Source: Termitidicoccus mucosus (GTDB taxonomy: Bacteria > Verrucomicrobiota > Verrucomicrobiia > Opitutales > Opitutaceae). Taken from it: a DNA stretch of 64,000 nt. Made by a program: the position numbers and the translations under genes. The notes beneath the pieces are model-generated. The model was not told the origin of the DNA. It made no database searches and worked only from the letters and a program-made list of their open reading frames with translations. This document shows, in pieces, positions 1-8,284 of the stretch (the stretch's first letter is position 1; every line of letters begins with the position of its first letter). Location of the stretch: the NCBI RefSeq assembly GCF_038725785.1, contig NZ_CP109796.1, forward strand, positions 1,674,001 through 1,738,000, read 5' to 3'.

Positions 1-540
1 CACGTCCGTGCGCGCCAGCGACTCGCGCACGGTTTCCACCGACGGCCAGGGCTGTCGCAGATTCACGTCAAAAAAACGCAGGCACCCGCGCGGCGCCAGT
101 GCGAGCAGCGAGCGCACGGTTTCGCGGGAACGCGCCGAGCGCTGCGCCAGCGAGCCAAAATAAAACGCCCCCGCCTCCGCCGCGACCGCGCGCGCCAGGG
201 ACGCATCGGCTATATGGTCCCAAGCCGCGTCCTCGCGGATATGATAACTCGGAATGCCCGCGCCGGACAATGTCACGTCCACGCCGCCGGTCGCCTTCCC
301 CGCGATTTGCTGGATGCCATCCGCCGGGAAATCCCGCGCGCGCAGCCGGACGAGCATTTCGCGCCCCAATCCGTCATCGCCCACCGCGCTGACCAGCAGG
401 CACTCGGCGCCGACCAAGTGCGCCATCACCGCCACGTTCGCGGATGCGCCGCCCGGCTTCGCGCCATCCGGCAGCATATCCCATAACAGCTCGCCGAAAA
501 CCAGAAGTTTTTTCCCATGAATGGGTGATTTAATTGTCAT
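1..540 (-). CDS. PfkB-family fructokinase (N-terminal part)
   Basis: Carbohydrate kinase of the ribokinase/PfkB family, which phosphorylates a sugar, probably fructose, with ATP. The gene runs off the left edge, so only the first 180 residues are visible. The substrate-binding signature GGASANVAV lies at residues 30-38, preceded by the usual first beta strand (LLVFGELLWDMLP), and GDDGLGREM follows. The C-terminal ATP/anion-hole motif is outside the window. The ATG at 540 is the first in frame; no clear ribosome binding site is seen. It lies downstream of a sugar porter and a GH32 enzyme on the same strand, which supports fructose released from fructan or sucrose as substrate. Confidence 0.85.
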   Translation of the reverse strand, partial: MTIKSPIHGKKLLVFGELLWDMLPDGAKPGGASANVAVMAHLVGAECLLVSAVGDDGLGREMLVRLRARDFPADGIQQIAGKATGGVDVTLSGAGIPSYHIREDAAWDHIADASLARAVAAEAGAFYFGSLAQRSARSRETVRSLLALAPRGCLRFFDVNLRQPWPSVETVRESLARTDV

Positions 541-567
541 GACAAACGGTTTCTAGAAGGATCAATT

Positions 568-830
568 TTTTGAACAAAAGGGGACAAAGGATATATTTTA
601 TATCATGGTCTTCTTGGTTTCCTTTGTTCTCTTCTGTTCAAAACAATGGTTCGGTTTTACTGTTCACAGATTGCATAGATTTCCACATTTAATAATTTAT
701 TTTTCAATCTGTGTTAATCTGTGGCCAGTTTAGTGGCCTCTTGTTTTTTGACAGAATGAACGGAATGAAATGGAATGGACAGAATGGTTTTTTAATTTTG
801 TTCATTCTTTTAAATTTTGTTCATTCTGTC
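568..830. repeat. Three inverted repeats filling the gap 541-845
   Basis: The 305-base gap between fructokinase and sugar porter holds no gene. It contains three consecutive inverted repeats. Arms at 568-590 and 621-643 match at 20 of 23 positions. Arms at 665-673 and 705-713 (CACAGATTG and its complement) are perfect. Arms at 750-761 and 819-830 (GACAGAATGAAC and its complement) are perfect. The gap is much richer in A+T than the genes around it. The hairpins could act as terminators or RNA stabilisers between the two genes, but their number looks more like interspersed repeats. Confidence 0.7.
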
Positions 831-845
831 CAAATAATGGTTCGT

Positions 846-2225
846 TTATTTTACCGGCTGGTTTTGCCGGCCCGCCAGACGCGCCTGCATTTCCTCCAGC
901 GGCACGCCTTTCGTTTCCGGGAACCAGCGCAGCACGACGATGATTTGCAGCAGCATCATGGCGGCGAAAAAATAAAACGGGATGCCCGCGCCGGGTTCCC
1001 CGGCATTTTTGGCGAACACCGGAAACAGCCAGGAGATCGCCGCCGCCATGATCCAATGCGTCGAGCTGCCCAGCGTCTGGCCTTTCGCCCGGACGGCGTT
1101 CGGAAAAATCTCGCTTATATAAACCCAGATCACCGCGCCCTGGCTGAACGCATGGCAGGCGATGTAGCCGATGAGCAGCCAGACCAGCGCACCGTGATAT
1201 TGGTTGATGGTGAAAATCCACGCCACGCCCAGCAGGCAGACGCCCGTGCCGGCTGCGCCGGCGAGCAGGAGCGGCTTGCGCCCCACCCGGTCGATGACCG
1301 CCATGCCCAGCATGGTGAAGACGAGATTGGTCGCGCCGATGGCGACCGACTGCAAATCGCCGGAGACCTTGTCGAAACCCGCCATGCCGAAGATCGGGTT
1401 GAGATAATACAGAAGCGCGTTGATCCCGTCGAGCTGGTTGAACATCGCCACCGAGACCGCAAGAAAAACCGGCAGCGCGTAAATGCGCTGGAACAACGGC
1501 ACGGACACCCGCCTTTGCCCCGCTTCCGCCTCCAGCGAGGCTTGGACCGCCGCGATCTGCGCGGCCGCGTCGGGCGCGCCGGTTTGCACAAACACATTTT
1601 CCGCCTCCCCGGGGCGGCCCGCCATGACCAGCCAGCGCGGACTCTCGGGGATGCCTTTCAAGAACAGCCAGAACGCCAGCGCGGGCGCGGCCTCCACGCC
1701 AAGCTTCCAGCGCCATTCGGCCGCGCCGAAGTCGAGCAGGCCGATGATATAATTCGACAGAAACGCCAGCAGGATGCCGAGCACGATATTGAATTGGAAA
1801 AACGCGCCCAGCCGCCCGCGCCATTGCGGAGGCGCGATTTCCGCCAGATACATCGGGCAGATCACCGTGGAGCCGCCGATGCCGAGCCCGCCGATGACGC
1901 GAAACACCACCAGCGACCAGAAATTCCACGCCACGGCGCAGCCGGCGGCGGACACAAAAAACAGCACGCCGGCCCATTGCAGGCAACGCTTGCGGCCGAG
2001 CCGGTCGCCGGGTTTCCCGGCGAAAAGCGCGCCGATGACCGTGCCGATGAGCGCCGACGCCGTCATGAAGCCCTGCATGAAGCCGTCCAGGTCGAACAAT
2101 TCCTTGAGCTGGGACTGCGCGCCGGAGATGACGACGGTATCGAAACCAAACAAAAGGCCGCCGAGCGCGGCCACGAGGGAACAACGCAACAGGAATGAAT
2201 TGGGTGCCGTGTTTTGGGAGGACAT
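846..2225 (-). CDS. Sugar porter family MFS transporter
   Basis: Twelve-helix membrane sugar/proton symporter of the sugar porter (SP) family, 459 residues, the usual length. Family signatures are all present: GGLLFGFDTVVISG at residues 22-35 in helix 1, GDRLGRKR at 73-80 (the conserved loop 2-3 motif), RGRLG at 136-140, PESPRWL at 193-199, the helix 7 motif NQLDGINALLYY, and PETKG near the C-terminus. It lies between a GH32 enzyme and a fructokinase on the same strand, so fructose or a short fructo-oligosaccharide is the likely cargo. This is inferred from context, since substrate cannot be read from SP sequences. Confidence 0.88.
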   Translation of the reverse strand: MSSQNTAPNSFLLRCSLVAALGGLLFGFDTVVISGAQSQLKELFDLDGFMQGFMTASALIGTVIGALFAGKPGDRLGRKRCLQWAGVLFFVSAAGCAVAWNFWSLVVFRVIGGLGIGGSTVICPMYLAEIAPPQWRGRLGAFFQFNIVLGILLAFLSNYIIGLLDFGAAEWRWKLGVEAAPALAFWLFLKGIPESPRWLVMAGRPGEAENVFVQTGAPDAAAQIAAVQASLEAEAGQRRVSVPLFQRIYALPVFLAVSVAMFNQLDGINALLYYLNPIFGMAGFDKVSGDLQSVAIGATNLVFTMLGMAVIDRVGRKPLLLAGAAGTGVCLLGVAWIFTINQYHGALVWLLIGYIACHAFSQGAVIWVYISEIFPNAVRAKGQTLGSSTHWIMAAAISWLFPVFAKNAGEPGAGIPFYFFAAMMLLQIIVVLRWFPETKGVPLEEMQARLAGRQNQPVK

Positions 2226-2249
2226 GGGGATGAAAAATGCGTTTTTATC

Positions 2250-2313
2250 GTTCTCGTTCTCTCATCCCGCTCCAAACGTAGTCCGAAAAACAAAAGGAGA
2301 AAAGAGAACGGGA
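2250..2313. repeat. Imperfect pyrimidine/purine hairpin between porter and GH32 genes
   Basis: A pyrimidine-rich stretch (CGTTCTCGTTCTCTC) is followed about 30 bases later by its purine-rich near-complement (GAGAAAAGAGAACGGG). The pairing is imperfect. It resembles the much longer hairpin at 6010-6113 and the CGTTCTC hairpin at 15952-16002. Confidence 0.45.
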
Positions 2314-2319
2314 ATGATT

Positions 2320-4692
2320 TTATTGCGTCGGGTGCATGTCCCACACCTGGAGCTTTTCCACAATGACGGGCGCGCCCTCGGCGACGAGGGCGATGCCCGT
2401 CGCGTCGGGCCGGGTCGGGTAGATGCGCTGGGTGAGGCACTGGCGGTCGTTGACGAAGATTTCGACGATGCTCTTGTCTATAAACACGCGCAAATCCACC
2501 GGCTCGCCGGCAGCGAGGGCGAGCGGGGCGACCTGACGCGTCACGTAGCGCTCGCTTTCGGGGAACTTGTCCATATCGCGCGCACGCGGGTAGCGGACGC
2601 GCTGGTCGAGTGACGCCTTGGCGAGGTCGGTGGAGAGCGTGCGGTCGTCGAGGTCTATCCAAATGGGAAGTTGCTCCTCGCCGCCGAGCGACTGCCGGAC
2701 GACGATCCCGAATTTTCCATGCGCGCCGGGGCGGATGCCGGCGCGGATTTCGAGGGTGTCGCCGGTGACGCCGGCCAGCGGCACCGCGCCGGAGACGTTG
2801 ATGTTTTCAAACACGCGCTCGTTGTGGCGCAGCGTCTCCAACTCGGGCGCGGGCCGGATGCGCAGGGTGTTGTCGGGCGCGAGGCTGAGGATGCGCGGGA
2901 GCGAGGCGACGGAGGCCCATGCGTCGGAGGTGCGGAACACCTCGCGCACCCAGCCCCAGAAGACGCGGCGCCCCTGGCCGTCGAGCAATGTCTCGGGCGC
3001 GCAGAGCGACCCGCCGGGCCAGGTCATGCGTCCGTGTTGCTCGGGAAGGAATCGCTCGGCTTTTTTGTCCCAGACGCCTATGTAATAATGCGCTATGAAC
3101 AACGGATTGTGGCCGTGCATGAGCAGCATGTGCCTGCCGTTGCCGATGGGGAAAAAGTCGGGGCAGGCGGCGTCCTCGATGACATCGGTCCATTTGCGGT
3201 CGGATTTATAAAACGGGCCGCAATACTCCCAGTTTATCAAATCGCTCGAACGATAAAGGCTGCTGCTGTCGCCCTCGTAACCGGGAGTTTGGTTTTTATT
3301 GCCGATGAGCGCGTAATAAGTGCCGTCGGCCTCGCGCCACGCGGAGGGATCGAAGACGCGCACCTCGGGCGGCGCGGTTTTCTCGGGGATGACGGGGTTG
3401 CGCGGGTGAGGCGTCCATTTTATCAATTCCGGGTCGTCGGGATTGTCGGCGGTGGCGATGCAGGTGCCGAGGTTTGGGACGTGATATATCAATGTGGGCA
3501 CGGGTGCGTCGTTGACGGCGTCGCCGCTGTAGATGCCGCGCGGCATGGAGCCGTCGAAAACGGGCGCGACGGCGGGCGGGTGGTGAATCCAGTGGACGAG
3601 GTCGGCGCTGGAGGCGTGCAGCCAGATTTCACGAGGGCGCTCGGTGTCGCGCCCGTCGAGCACGGTGGCGGCGTCGGGCGCCTGCCGTCCGAGGAAAAAA
3701 ACATGGTAGCGGCCCTTCCAATAAAGGGTGCCGTTGATGTCGTTCCAGAAGCCGTCGGGCGGCATGAGGTGGTAGCGCGGGCGGCGCGGGTCGGCGGCGA
3801 GCTTGGCGCGGAGGTCGCGGGCGGCGCGGAGCTGGTCGGCGGTGGTGAGGCCGTCCCTGCCGGTGACGGCCTCGACTTTCGCGCGGCGCGCGGGCAAGGC
3901 GGCGGCCGCGGTGACACCGGCGGCGCCGCCGGAGAGGGCGGTGATTTCCTCGTCGGAGAGGGCGCGGTCCCAGAGGGCGGCATGGTCAATTTCGCCGCGC
4001 AGGTTTTTGCCGATGAGCACCGGTTCGGTGTTTTCGCGGAGGCGTCCGGAGACGGTGGCGCTGGCGGCGGGCAGGCCGTTGATGAAGAGGGTGACGCGGG
4101 CGCCGTCGTAGCGGGCGATGATGTCGTGCCACGCACCGGCGGTGAGGGCGTCGCCCGGCGCGCGGATGCTGGCGGCGAGGCGTGGGGCGTTTTCCGTGCA
4201 AAACTCAAAGCCGACGGAGCCGTTGAGCGAGTAGAGGTTGAAGGTGGTTTTCTCGTGGCCGCTGCGCTTGCAAAACAGTTCGCCGTTGGGCAGGCGGACA
4301 GTGTCGGGCTTGACGCGGATGAGCAGGGTGAGACGGTCGCCGCGCGGCTGGAGGGCGGGGCCGGCGTCGAGGAAGCCACCGTCGAAACGCGCCGCGAGGC
4401 CGTCGCCGCCGCGTGCAAGCGAGGCGTCGCGCGCGACGGTGTCGAGGGCGCGGCCGAGGGCGACCTTGCCGGCGACGGCGGGCGAGGCACTGCCGGCGAC
4501 ACCGGCGGGGAGGTTGCGGGCGTCCATGTGCCACACGGCGAGGGCGTCGGCGAGGATGTCCCTCGGAGCGGGCGCGGCCGCGGCGACGGCACCGGCGAAA
4601 AGCAGCGCGCCGACGGCGGCGCTGGCGCGCAACAGGGGCGCGCGGTTGTGCCGCCGTCGCTGGCAGGAGGAGGGGAGGCAGAGCGTTGTCAT
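2320..4692 (-). CDS. Secreted LamG-GH32 fructan hydrolase
   Basis: Glycoside hydrolase family 32 enzyme (levanase/inulinase/invertase type), 790 residues, that would release fructose from fructans or sucrose. A signal-peptide-like N-terminus is followed by a LamG/concanavalin-like domain (about residues 80-245) and the GH32 propeller plus beta sandwich (about 305-790). The nucleophile motif is FWNDINGTLYW near residue 315. The usual R-D-P triad region reads VFDPSAW. The acid/base region reads EDAACPDFF, where the residue before Cys is Ala instead of the usual Glu. The start is uncertain: ATG at 4692 is chosen because a shorter leader follows; ATGs at 4710 and 4740 are alternatives. It heads the fructan operon and is divergent from the regulator at 4802. 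Confidence 0.85.
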   Translation of the reverse strand: MTTLCLPSSCQRRRHNRAPLLRASAAVGALLFAGAVAAAAPAPRDILADALAVWHMDARNLPAGVAGSASPAVAGKVALGRALDTVARDASLARGGDGLAARFDGGFLDAGPALQPRGDRLTLLIRVKPDTVRLPNGELFCKRSGHEKTTFNLYSLNGSVGFEFCTENAPRLAASIRAPGDALTAGAWHDIIARYDGARVTLFINGLPAASATVSGRLRENTEPVLIGKNLRGEIDHAALWDRALSDEEITALSGGAAGVTAAAALPARRAKVEAVTGRDGLTTADQLRAARDLRAKLAADPRRPRYHLMPPDGFWNDINGTLYWKGRYHVFFLGRQAPDAATVLDGRDTERPREIWLHASSADLVHWIHHPPAVAPVFDGSMPRGIYSGDAVNDAPVPTLIYHVPNLGTCIATADNPDDPELIKWTPHPRNPVIPEKTAPPEVRVFDPSAWREADGTYYALIGNKNQTPGYEGDSSSLYRSSDLINWEYCGPFYKSDRKWTDVIEDAACPDFFPIGNGRHMLLMHGHNPLFIAHYYIGVWDKKAERFLPEQHGRMTWPGGSLCAPETLLDGQGRRVFWGWVREVFRTSDAWASVASLPRILSLAPDNTLRIRPAPELETLRHNERVFENINVSGAVPLAGVTGDTLEIRAGIRPGAHGKFGIVVRQSLGGEEQLPIWIDLDDRTLSTDLAKASLDQRVRYPRARDMDKFPESERYVTRQVAPLALAAGEPVDLRVFIDKSIVEIFVNDRQCLTQRIYPTRPDATGIALVAEGAPVIVEKLQVWDMHPTQ

Positions 4693-4752
4693 GGGAAAAG
4701 GGGAACGCATTGTCACGACAGATTTGGCTCGCGCGCGCACCTGCCAATATCA

Positions 4753-4790
4753 AACCTGACCGGGCTGTCAGATTCCTGACAGGACAGGTT
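4753..4790. promoter_or_regulatory. Palindromic operator candidate between GH32 gene and regulator
   Basis: A perfect inverted repeat CTGTCAG-ATTC-CTGACAG lies at 4765-4782. An outer pair AACCTG (4753-4758) and CAGGTT (4785-4790) surrounds it. It sits in the divergent gap, about 10 bases before the regulator start codon, where a transcription factor could act on both genes. The likely binder is the GntR-LacI regulator itself. Confidence 0.55.
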
Positions 4791-4801
4791 TATTACATGT
4801 C

Positions 4802-5971
4802 ATGACCACGCCCGATCCCCAAAACGCCGCCGATTCCGGCGAGCCCAAATACCGCCTGATCGCCGCGCAGGTGCGCGCCAAAATCATGGCGGGGGACTAC
4901 AACGGCGGGCGCCGCCTCCCCAGCGAGGCGGCGCTGGTGGCGCGCCATGGCGTGTCGCGTCCGACGGCGGCGCGGGCGTTGCAGGAACTGGTCAACGAAG
5001 GGCTGATCGAGCGTCGCGCGGGCATGGGCTCGTTTGTCGTGGAAAACCCGGTGCGCGGCGCCGCCCGGCGCGAACTCGGGCTGCTGACCCCGCAATGGGA
5101 AACGACGGAGATTTTTGAAAAAATCTGCGCCCAGCTTGCCGGACTCGCCCGCGCGCGCGACTTCGGCATGATTTGGGAAAACACCAAGGCGGTCACCGCG
5201 CCGCCCGCCGGGAAGGGCGCGAGGCGGGCCGGGACCGAGGCGGAAATCGCCGGGCGGCTCTGCGACGAGTTTATCAAGCGCAAGCTCGACGGCGTGTTTT
5301 TCGCGCCGCTGGAACTCTCGGCAAACCGGCGCGAAGTCAACCAGCGCATCGCCGGGCTGCTGCAACAGGCGGGCATCCCGGTCGTGCTGATTGACCGCGA
5401 ACTGGCGGAGTTTCCGCAGCGCGGCGCCCTCGACCTCGCGAGCATGGACAATATCGCCGCCGGCAGCCTGCTCGCCTCGCATTTGCTGAAGCTGGGCTGC
5501 CGGCGCATCGCTTTTTTCACGCGTCCGCTTTCCGCGCCCACCGTGGCGGCGCGCATCGCGGGCGTGCGTGAGGCGATGGTGCGCGCGGGCGTCGGTGGCT
5601 GGGATGACGACGGCGTCATCGAGGGCGATCCGGCCGACGCGGCACTGGTCAGGCGCGCGCTCGTCCGCCGGCGCTGGGATGCGTGCGTGTGCGCCAACGA
5701 CCGCACCGCCGCGCAACTCATGCAGACACTGCTGCGCCTCGGTGTGCGCGTGCCGCGCGACCTGCGCGTGGCCGGGTTCGACGACGCCAAATACGCCACG
5801 CTGGTCGCGGTGCCGCTGACGACGATTCACCAGCCGTGCGACGAGATCGCCGCGCTGGCCTTCGACGCGATGCTGCGCCGGCTGGCCAATCCGCTCGCCC
5901 CGCCCTGCGCCTTCCTGGCCACGCCGCGCCTCGTCGTGCGCGAATCCTGCGGCACGTATTTGCCGCGCTGA
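4802..5971 (+). CDS. GntR/LacI hybrid transcriptional regulator
   Basis: DNA-binding repressor of 389 residues with a GntR-type winged helix (about residues 20-85; motifs RRLPSEAALVARHGVSRPTA and GMGSFVVE) joined to a LacI/periplasmic-binding-protein-like sensor domain (about 95-380; motifs DRELAEFP, ASHLLKLGCRRIAFF, CANDRTAAQLM, VAGFDDAKYA). This architecture is the AraR-like class of sugar-responsive regulators. It is divergent from the GH32-porter-kinase genes across 109 bases holding a palindrome, so it probably controls them in response to a fructan-derived sugar. The ATG at 4802 is used; no Shine-Dalgarno is apparent. Confidence 0.85.
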   Translation: MTTPDPQNAADSGEPKYRLIAAQVRAKIMAGDYNGGRRLPSEAALVARHGVSRPTAARALQELVNEGLIERRAGMGSFVVENPVRGAARRELGLLTPQWETTEIFEKICAQLAGLARARDFGMIWENTKAVTAPPAGKGARRAGTEAEIAGRLCDEFIKRKLDGVFFAPLELSANRREVNQRIAGLLQQAGIPVVLIDRELAEFPQRGALDLASMDNIAAGSLLASHLLKLGCRRIAFFTRPLSAPTVAARIAGVREAMVRAGVGGWDDDGVIEGDPADAALVRRALVRRRWDACVCANDRTAAQLMQTLLRLGVRVPRDLRVAGFDDAKYATLVAVPLTTIHQPCDEIAALAFDAMLRRLANPLAPPCAFLATPRLVVRESCGTYLPR

Positions 5972-6009
5972 TACAACGGCGCGCCGACGCCGGACGGACC
6001 GGATTGTTT

Positions 6010-6113
6010 TCTTTCTTCTTTCCTCTTTATCTTTCTCTTTCTTCCAGTCCTGCGGCTGGCGAAATCCGCGTGAATGAGGAAGAAAGAGAAAGATAAAGAG
6101 GAAAGAAGAAAGA
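6010..6113. repeat. Perfect 35-bp-arm hairpin of polypyrimidine/polypurine DNA
   Basis: The pyrimidine arm 6011-6045 is the exact reverse complement of the purine arm 6078-6112; one further T-A pair extends it at each end. The loop is 32 bases. The left arm contains only C and T except for one A. It lies between the convergent ends of the regulator and the CoaC-like gene and could terminate transcription in both directions, but it is far longer than a normal terminator stem. A second, related but imperfect copy lies at 6781-6909. Confidence 0.9.
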
Positions 6114-6155
6114 GGGAGGCTGTCTTTCGCGGAATCCTTGCCGAAGGCGCGGCGT

Positions 6156-6710
6156 TTACTTCGCGAGGACTTTTTCCACGCGTTCGAGGATGCCCTCGAC
6201 GGGCCAGAGGCGGCCGATGCCTTCGTAGCCGCAGGCAAGCATGCCTTCCTCCGGGCCGATGAAATCGACGCCGCGCGACCGGAGCGTCGCCACGTTCGCG
6301 ACCGTCGCGGGGTGCGTCCACATCTTGCCGTTCATCGCCGGCGCGATGAGCACGGGCGCGCGGCAGACCAGATACATCGAGCCCAGATAATCGTGCGCGA
6401 GGCCGTGCGCGAATTGCGCGATCACGTCGGCGGTCGCGGGTGCGACGAGCATGAGGTCGGCCTTGTCGGCCAGCTCGATGTGCCCCGGTTGCCAGCCGTT
6501 GCCCTCGTCCCACAAATCCGCCGCGACGGGCTGGCGAGAGAGCGTTTGCAGGGTGAGCGGGGTGATGAATTTCTGCGCCGCCGCGGTCATCACGGGAAAC
6601 ACCTCCGCGCCGCGTTTGCGCAACTGGCTGGCAAGCTCGGCGGCCTTGTAGGCGGCGATGGAACCGGTGATGCCGAGGATGATTTTTTTGTCCTGCAACG
6701 AAAACGACAT
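6156..6710 (-). CDS. CoaC-type phosphopantothenoylcysteine decarboxylase flavoprotein
   Basis: FMN-dependent decarboxylase of coenzyme A synthesis that converts phosphopantothenoylcysteine to phosphopantetheine. The 184-residue protein is the CoaC half only. The Dfp flavoprotein signatures are present: GITGSIAAYKAAEL near the start, the active-site motif APAMNGKMW and the substrate-clamp motif GMLACGYEGIGR. Most bacteria have a CoaBC fusion, so CoaB must be encoded elsewhere. The start at 6710 (MSFSLQDKK) is preferred over an upstream one at 6746, which adds 12 unconserved residues. It is flanked by large hairpins on both sides. Confidence 0.85.
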   Translation of the reverse strand: MSFSLQDKKIILGITGSIAAYKAAELASQLRKRGAEVFPVMTAAAQKFITPLTLQTLSRQPVAADLWDEGNGWQPGHIELADKADLMLVAPATADVIAQFAHGLAHDYLGSMYLVCRAPVLIAPAMNGKMWTHPATVANVATLRSRGVDFIGPEEGMLACGYEGIGRLWPVEGILERVEKVLAK

Positions 6711-6780
6711 GCCGGAAAACAAATCACTGGTGGCGCGCCGCCGCAAGCGCCGATGACGGCGTCCCTCGCGGGCGGGAGCA

Positions 6781-6909
6781 ACTCAAAGTGATGTCACCGC
6801 CGGAATCTTTCCTCTTTATTCTTTATCTTTCCTCTTTCTCCCTGCCCGTGCCTGACGAAAGATAAAGATAAAGAGGAAAGAAGAAAGAGGGAGTGACTCA
6901 ACTTTGAGT
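6781..6909. repeat. Composite hairpin with polypyrimidine/polypurine core; gap 6711-7030
   Basis: This 320-base gap holds no gene. An outer inverted repeat pairs ACTCAAAGT (6781-6789) with ACTTTGAGT (6901-6909), with GTCAC/GTGAC just inside. The inner part is a pyrimidine stretch (about 6805-6842) facing a purine stretch (about 6857-6892), built from the same TCTTTCCTCTTTAT-type words as the hairpin at 6010-6113 but imperfectly matched. The rest of the gap (6910-7030) shows nothing recognisable. Confidence 0.7.
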
Positions 6910-7030
6910 TACACCCCTCGCGGGCAATCCGGCGGTTGGCGGCTTCGCCATCCGCGGGCAGGTTTCGAGCGAAGCGACAGTCTGCCATGCCCGCGCTCCT
7001 TTTTTTGGGGCGGGCCGCGACCGGTGGATA

Positions 7031-8110
7031 TTACTTCGCTGCCGGCTCCTCTTTTTCCAGCAAGGCGTCGGGCGACGCCGGAAGGCCGGTGAATGAATAG
7101 TCGTAGATTTCGACGGCGCGTTTTTGCATCAGCGCGGCGACGGGGGAATCCGTTTTCGTATCCGCTATCTGGATATACACGGGACCGGCGGGGATCTCCT
7201 CCGTCTTGGGTTCCGTCGGGGCGGCAGTGCCGCTGGCGGCGACGGTGTCCGTTGTTTCAGGAGCGGCGGGTTTGGAGACGGCGGGGCGGCGGCCCATCGT
7301 CAGGGCGAGCGTGCGGTTGTCGAAAGTCGTCAGCGTGACGGTGCGGGCGTGCTTGCCGGCGTCGGCGGCGTCGGGGTTGTCCGGCGCGGCGGTGTCCTTG
7401 AAGCGAAGCGCGGTGAGGGTGTCGAGCTGGCTGTCGAGCGCGGAGGTTTTCAGTTTCCATCCCTCGCGGGCGGGCTCGGGAGCGAAGGGCGCGTCCTTGT
7501 CCTTGCGGGCAAGGGCGAGCGGGGGCGCATCGGGGAAGGTGAACTCAACCTTGGTGATGTCGGCCGGCTTGATGGAGACGAGCGCGCTGTCGGCCCAGCT
7601 CTTGGACTCGGTGTCGAGCCAGAGGCTGAGTTTGGCGAGGTAAGACCGGGTTTCCCCGGCGCGCCGGATGAAACGTCCGCCGCTCTCGGCGGTGCGGCCG
7701 AGTTCGAGCGAGAAGAGCGGCGCGGCGGCGGCATCGGCGCCTCGAAAAACGATTTGCGTGCCGTCGAAACCGAGGCGTTTGGCCCGCTCCGGATCGGCGG
7801 TGACAAAGCGGTCGATTTTCGCCTCGGTGAGCTGGGAGACGAGGCGGGTGAGTTTCGGGAAATCGGCGGGGAGGTCGTAATAACTGGCGACCCGCCATGC
7901 CTGGTCGTCGCCGCGGACCAGTTCGACGGTTTTCCCGCCTTCCGCGATGGTGACGCGGGTGGCGACGGCCACCTGATCGGCGGGAACGACGGATTCGCCG
8001 GTGCGGTCGTCAGCCGCGTTTGCGGGAGCGGGCGGACGGGTGGCAAACCACGTGATGCCGGAAAGGAGCGCCAGGACGATGACAGCGATGAGGAGTGGTT
8101 TGAGGTTCAT
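7031..8110 (-). CDS. DUF4340 domain protein of Gld-like ABC operon
   Basis: A 359-residue protein with one N-terminal membrane anchor (residues 5-24) and a long extracytoplasmic region recognisable as DUF4340 (GKTVELVRGD, WRVASYYDLPAD, FPKLTRLVSQL, PERAKRLGFDG). DUF4340 proteins accompany ABC-2 transporters of the gliding-motility type in many phyla; their biochemical role is unknown. It is the last gene of the operon that begins with the ATPase at 11816. An Ala/Pro/Thr-rich segment in the last third looks disordered. The gap to the GldG-like gene (8111-8284) carries an inverted repeat. Confidence 0.8.
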   Translation of the reverse strand: MNLKPLLIAVIVLALLSGITWFATRPPAPANAADDRTGESVVPADQVAVATRVTIAEGGKTVELVRGDDQAWRVASYYDLPADFPKLTRLVSQLTEAKIDRFVTADPERAKRLGFDGTQIVFRGADAAAAPLFSLELGRTAESGGRFIRRAGETRSYLAKLSLWLDTESKSWADSALVSIKPADITKVEFTFPDAPPLALARKDKDAPFAPEPAREGWKLKTSALDSQLDTLTALRFKDTAAPDNPDAADAGKHARTVTLTTFDNRTLALTMGRRPAVSKPAAPETTDTVAASGTAAPTEPKTEEIPAGPVYIQIADTKTDSPVAALMQKRAVEIYDYSFTGLPASPDALLEKEEPAAK

Positions 8111-8131
8111 GGAAATGAGGAATTCGGATTG

Positions 8132-8270
8132 CGGAATGCGGATTGCTGATTGCGGGCGAGAGAGACGGAGGCGGGATGAAGAGGAAACCGGGGATGGGCG
8201 AGTTGCGCGGCGGCATTGCGGGCTCGGATGCGGCGCGGTTCGTGTTTTTTATTCCGCAATCCGCATTCCG
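8132..8270. repeat. Inverted repeat inside the Gld-like operon
   Basis: CGGAATGCGGATTGC at 8132-8146 is matched by its exact complement at 8256-8270, with further imperfect matches outward on both sides (GGAATTCGGATTGC-type words). The 109-base interior encodes nothing recognisable. It separates two genes of the same operon. Confidence 0.75.
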
Positions 8271-8284
8271 AGTTCCGCATTCTT

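Noticed and set aside
2671-4779. Long open frame (about 700 codons) on the + strand opposite the GH32 gene
   Set aside because: It has no family motifs and an Ala/Gly/Arg/Asp-rich composition, as expected for the shadow of a high-GC gene; the opposite frame has complete GH32 motifs. The same holds for long antisense frames opposite 846-2225, 8285-10957, 40296-43041, 43156-46484, 47586-52120 and 58252-60099.
6010-6113. Long hairpin as a CRISPR or retron-type RNA gene
   Set aside because: There is one inverted repeat only, no repeat-spacer array, no reverse transcriptase or cas gene near. No CRISPR array was seen anywhere in the window.
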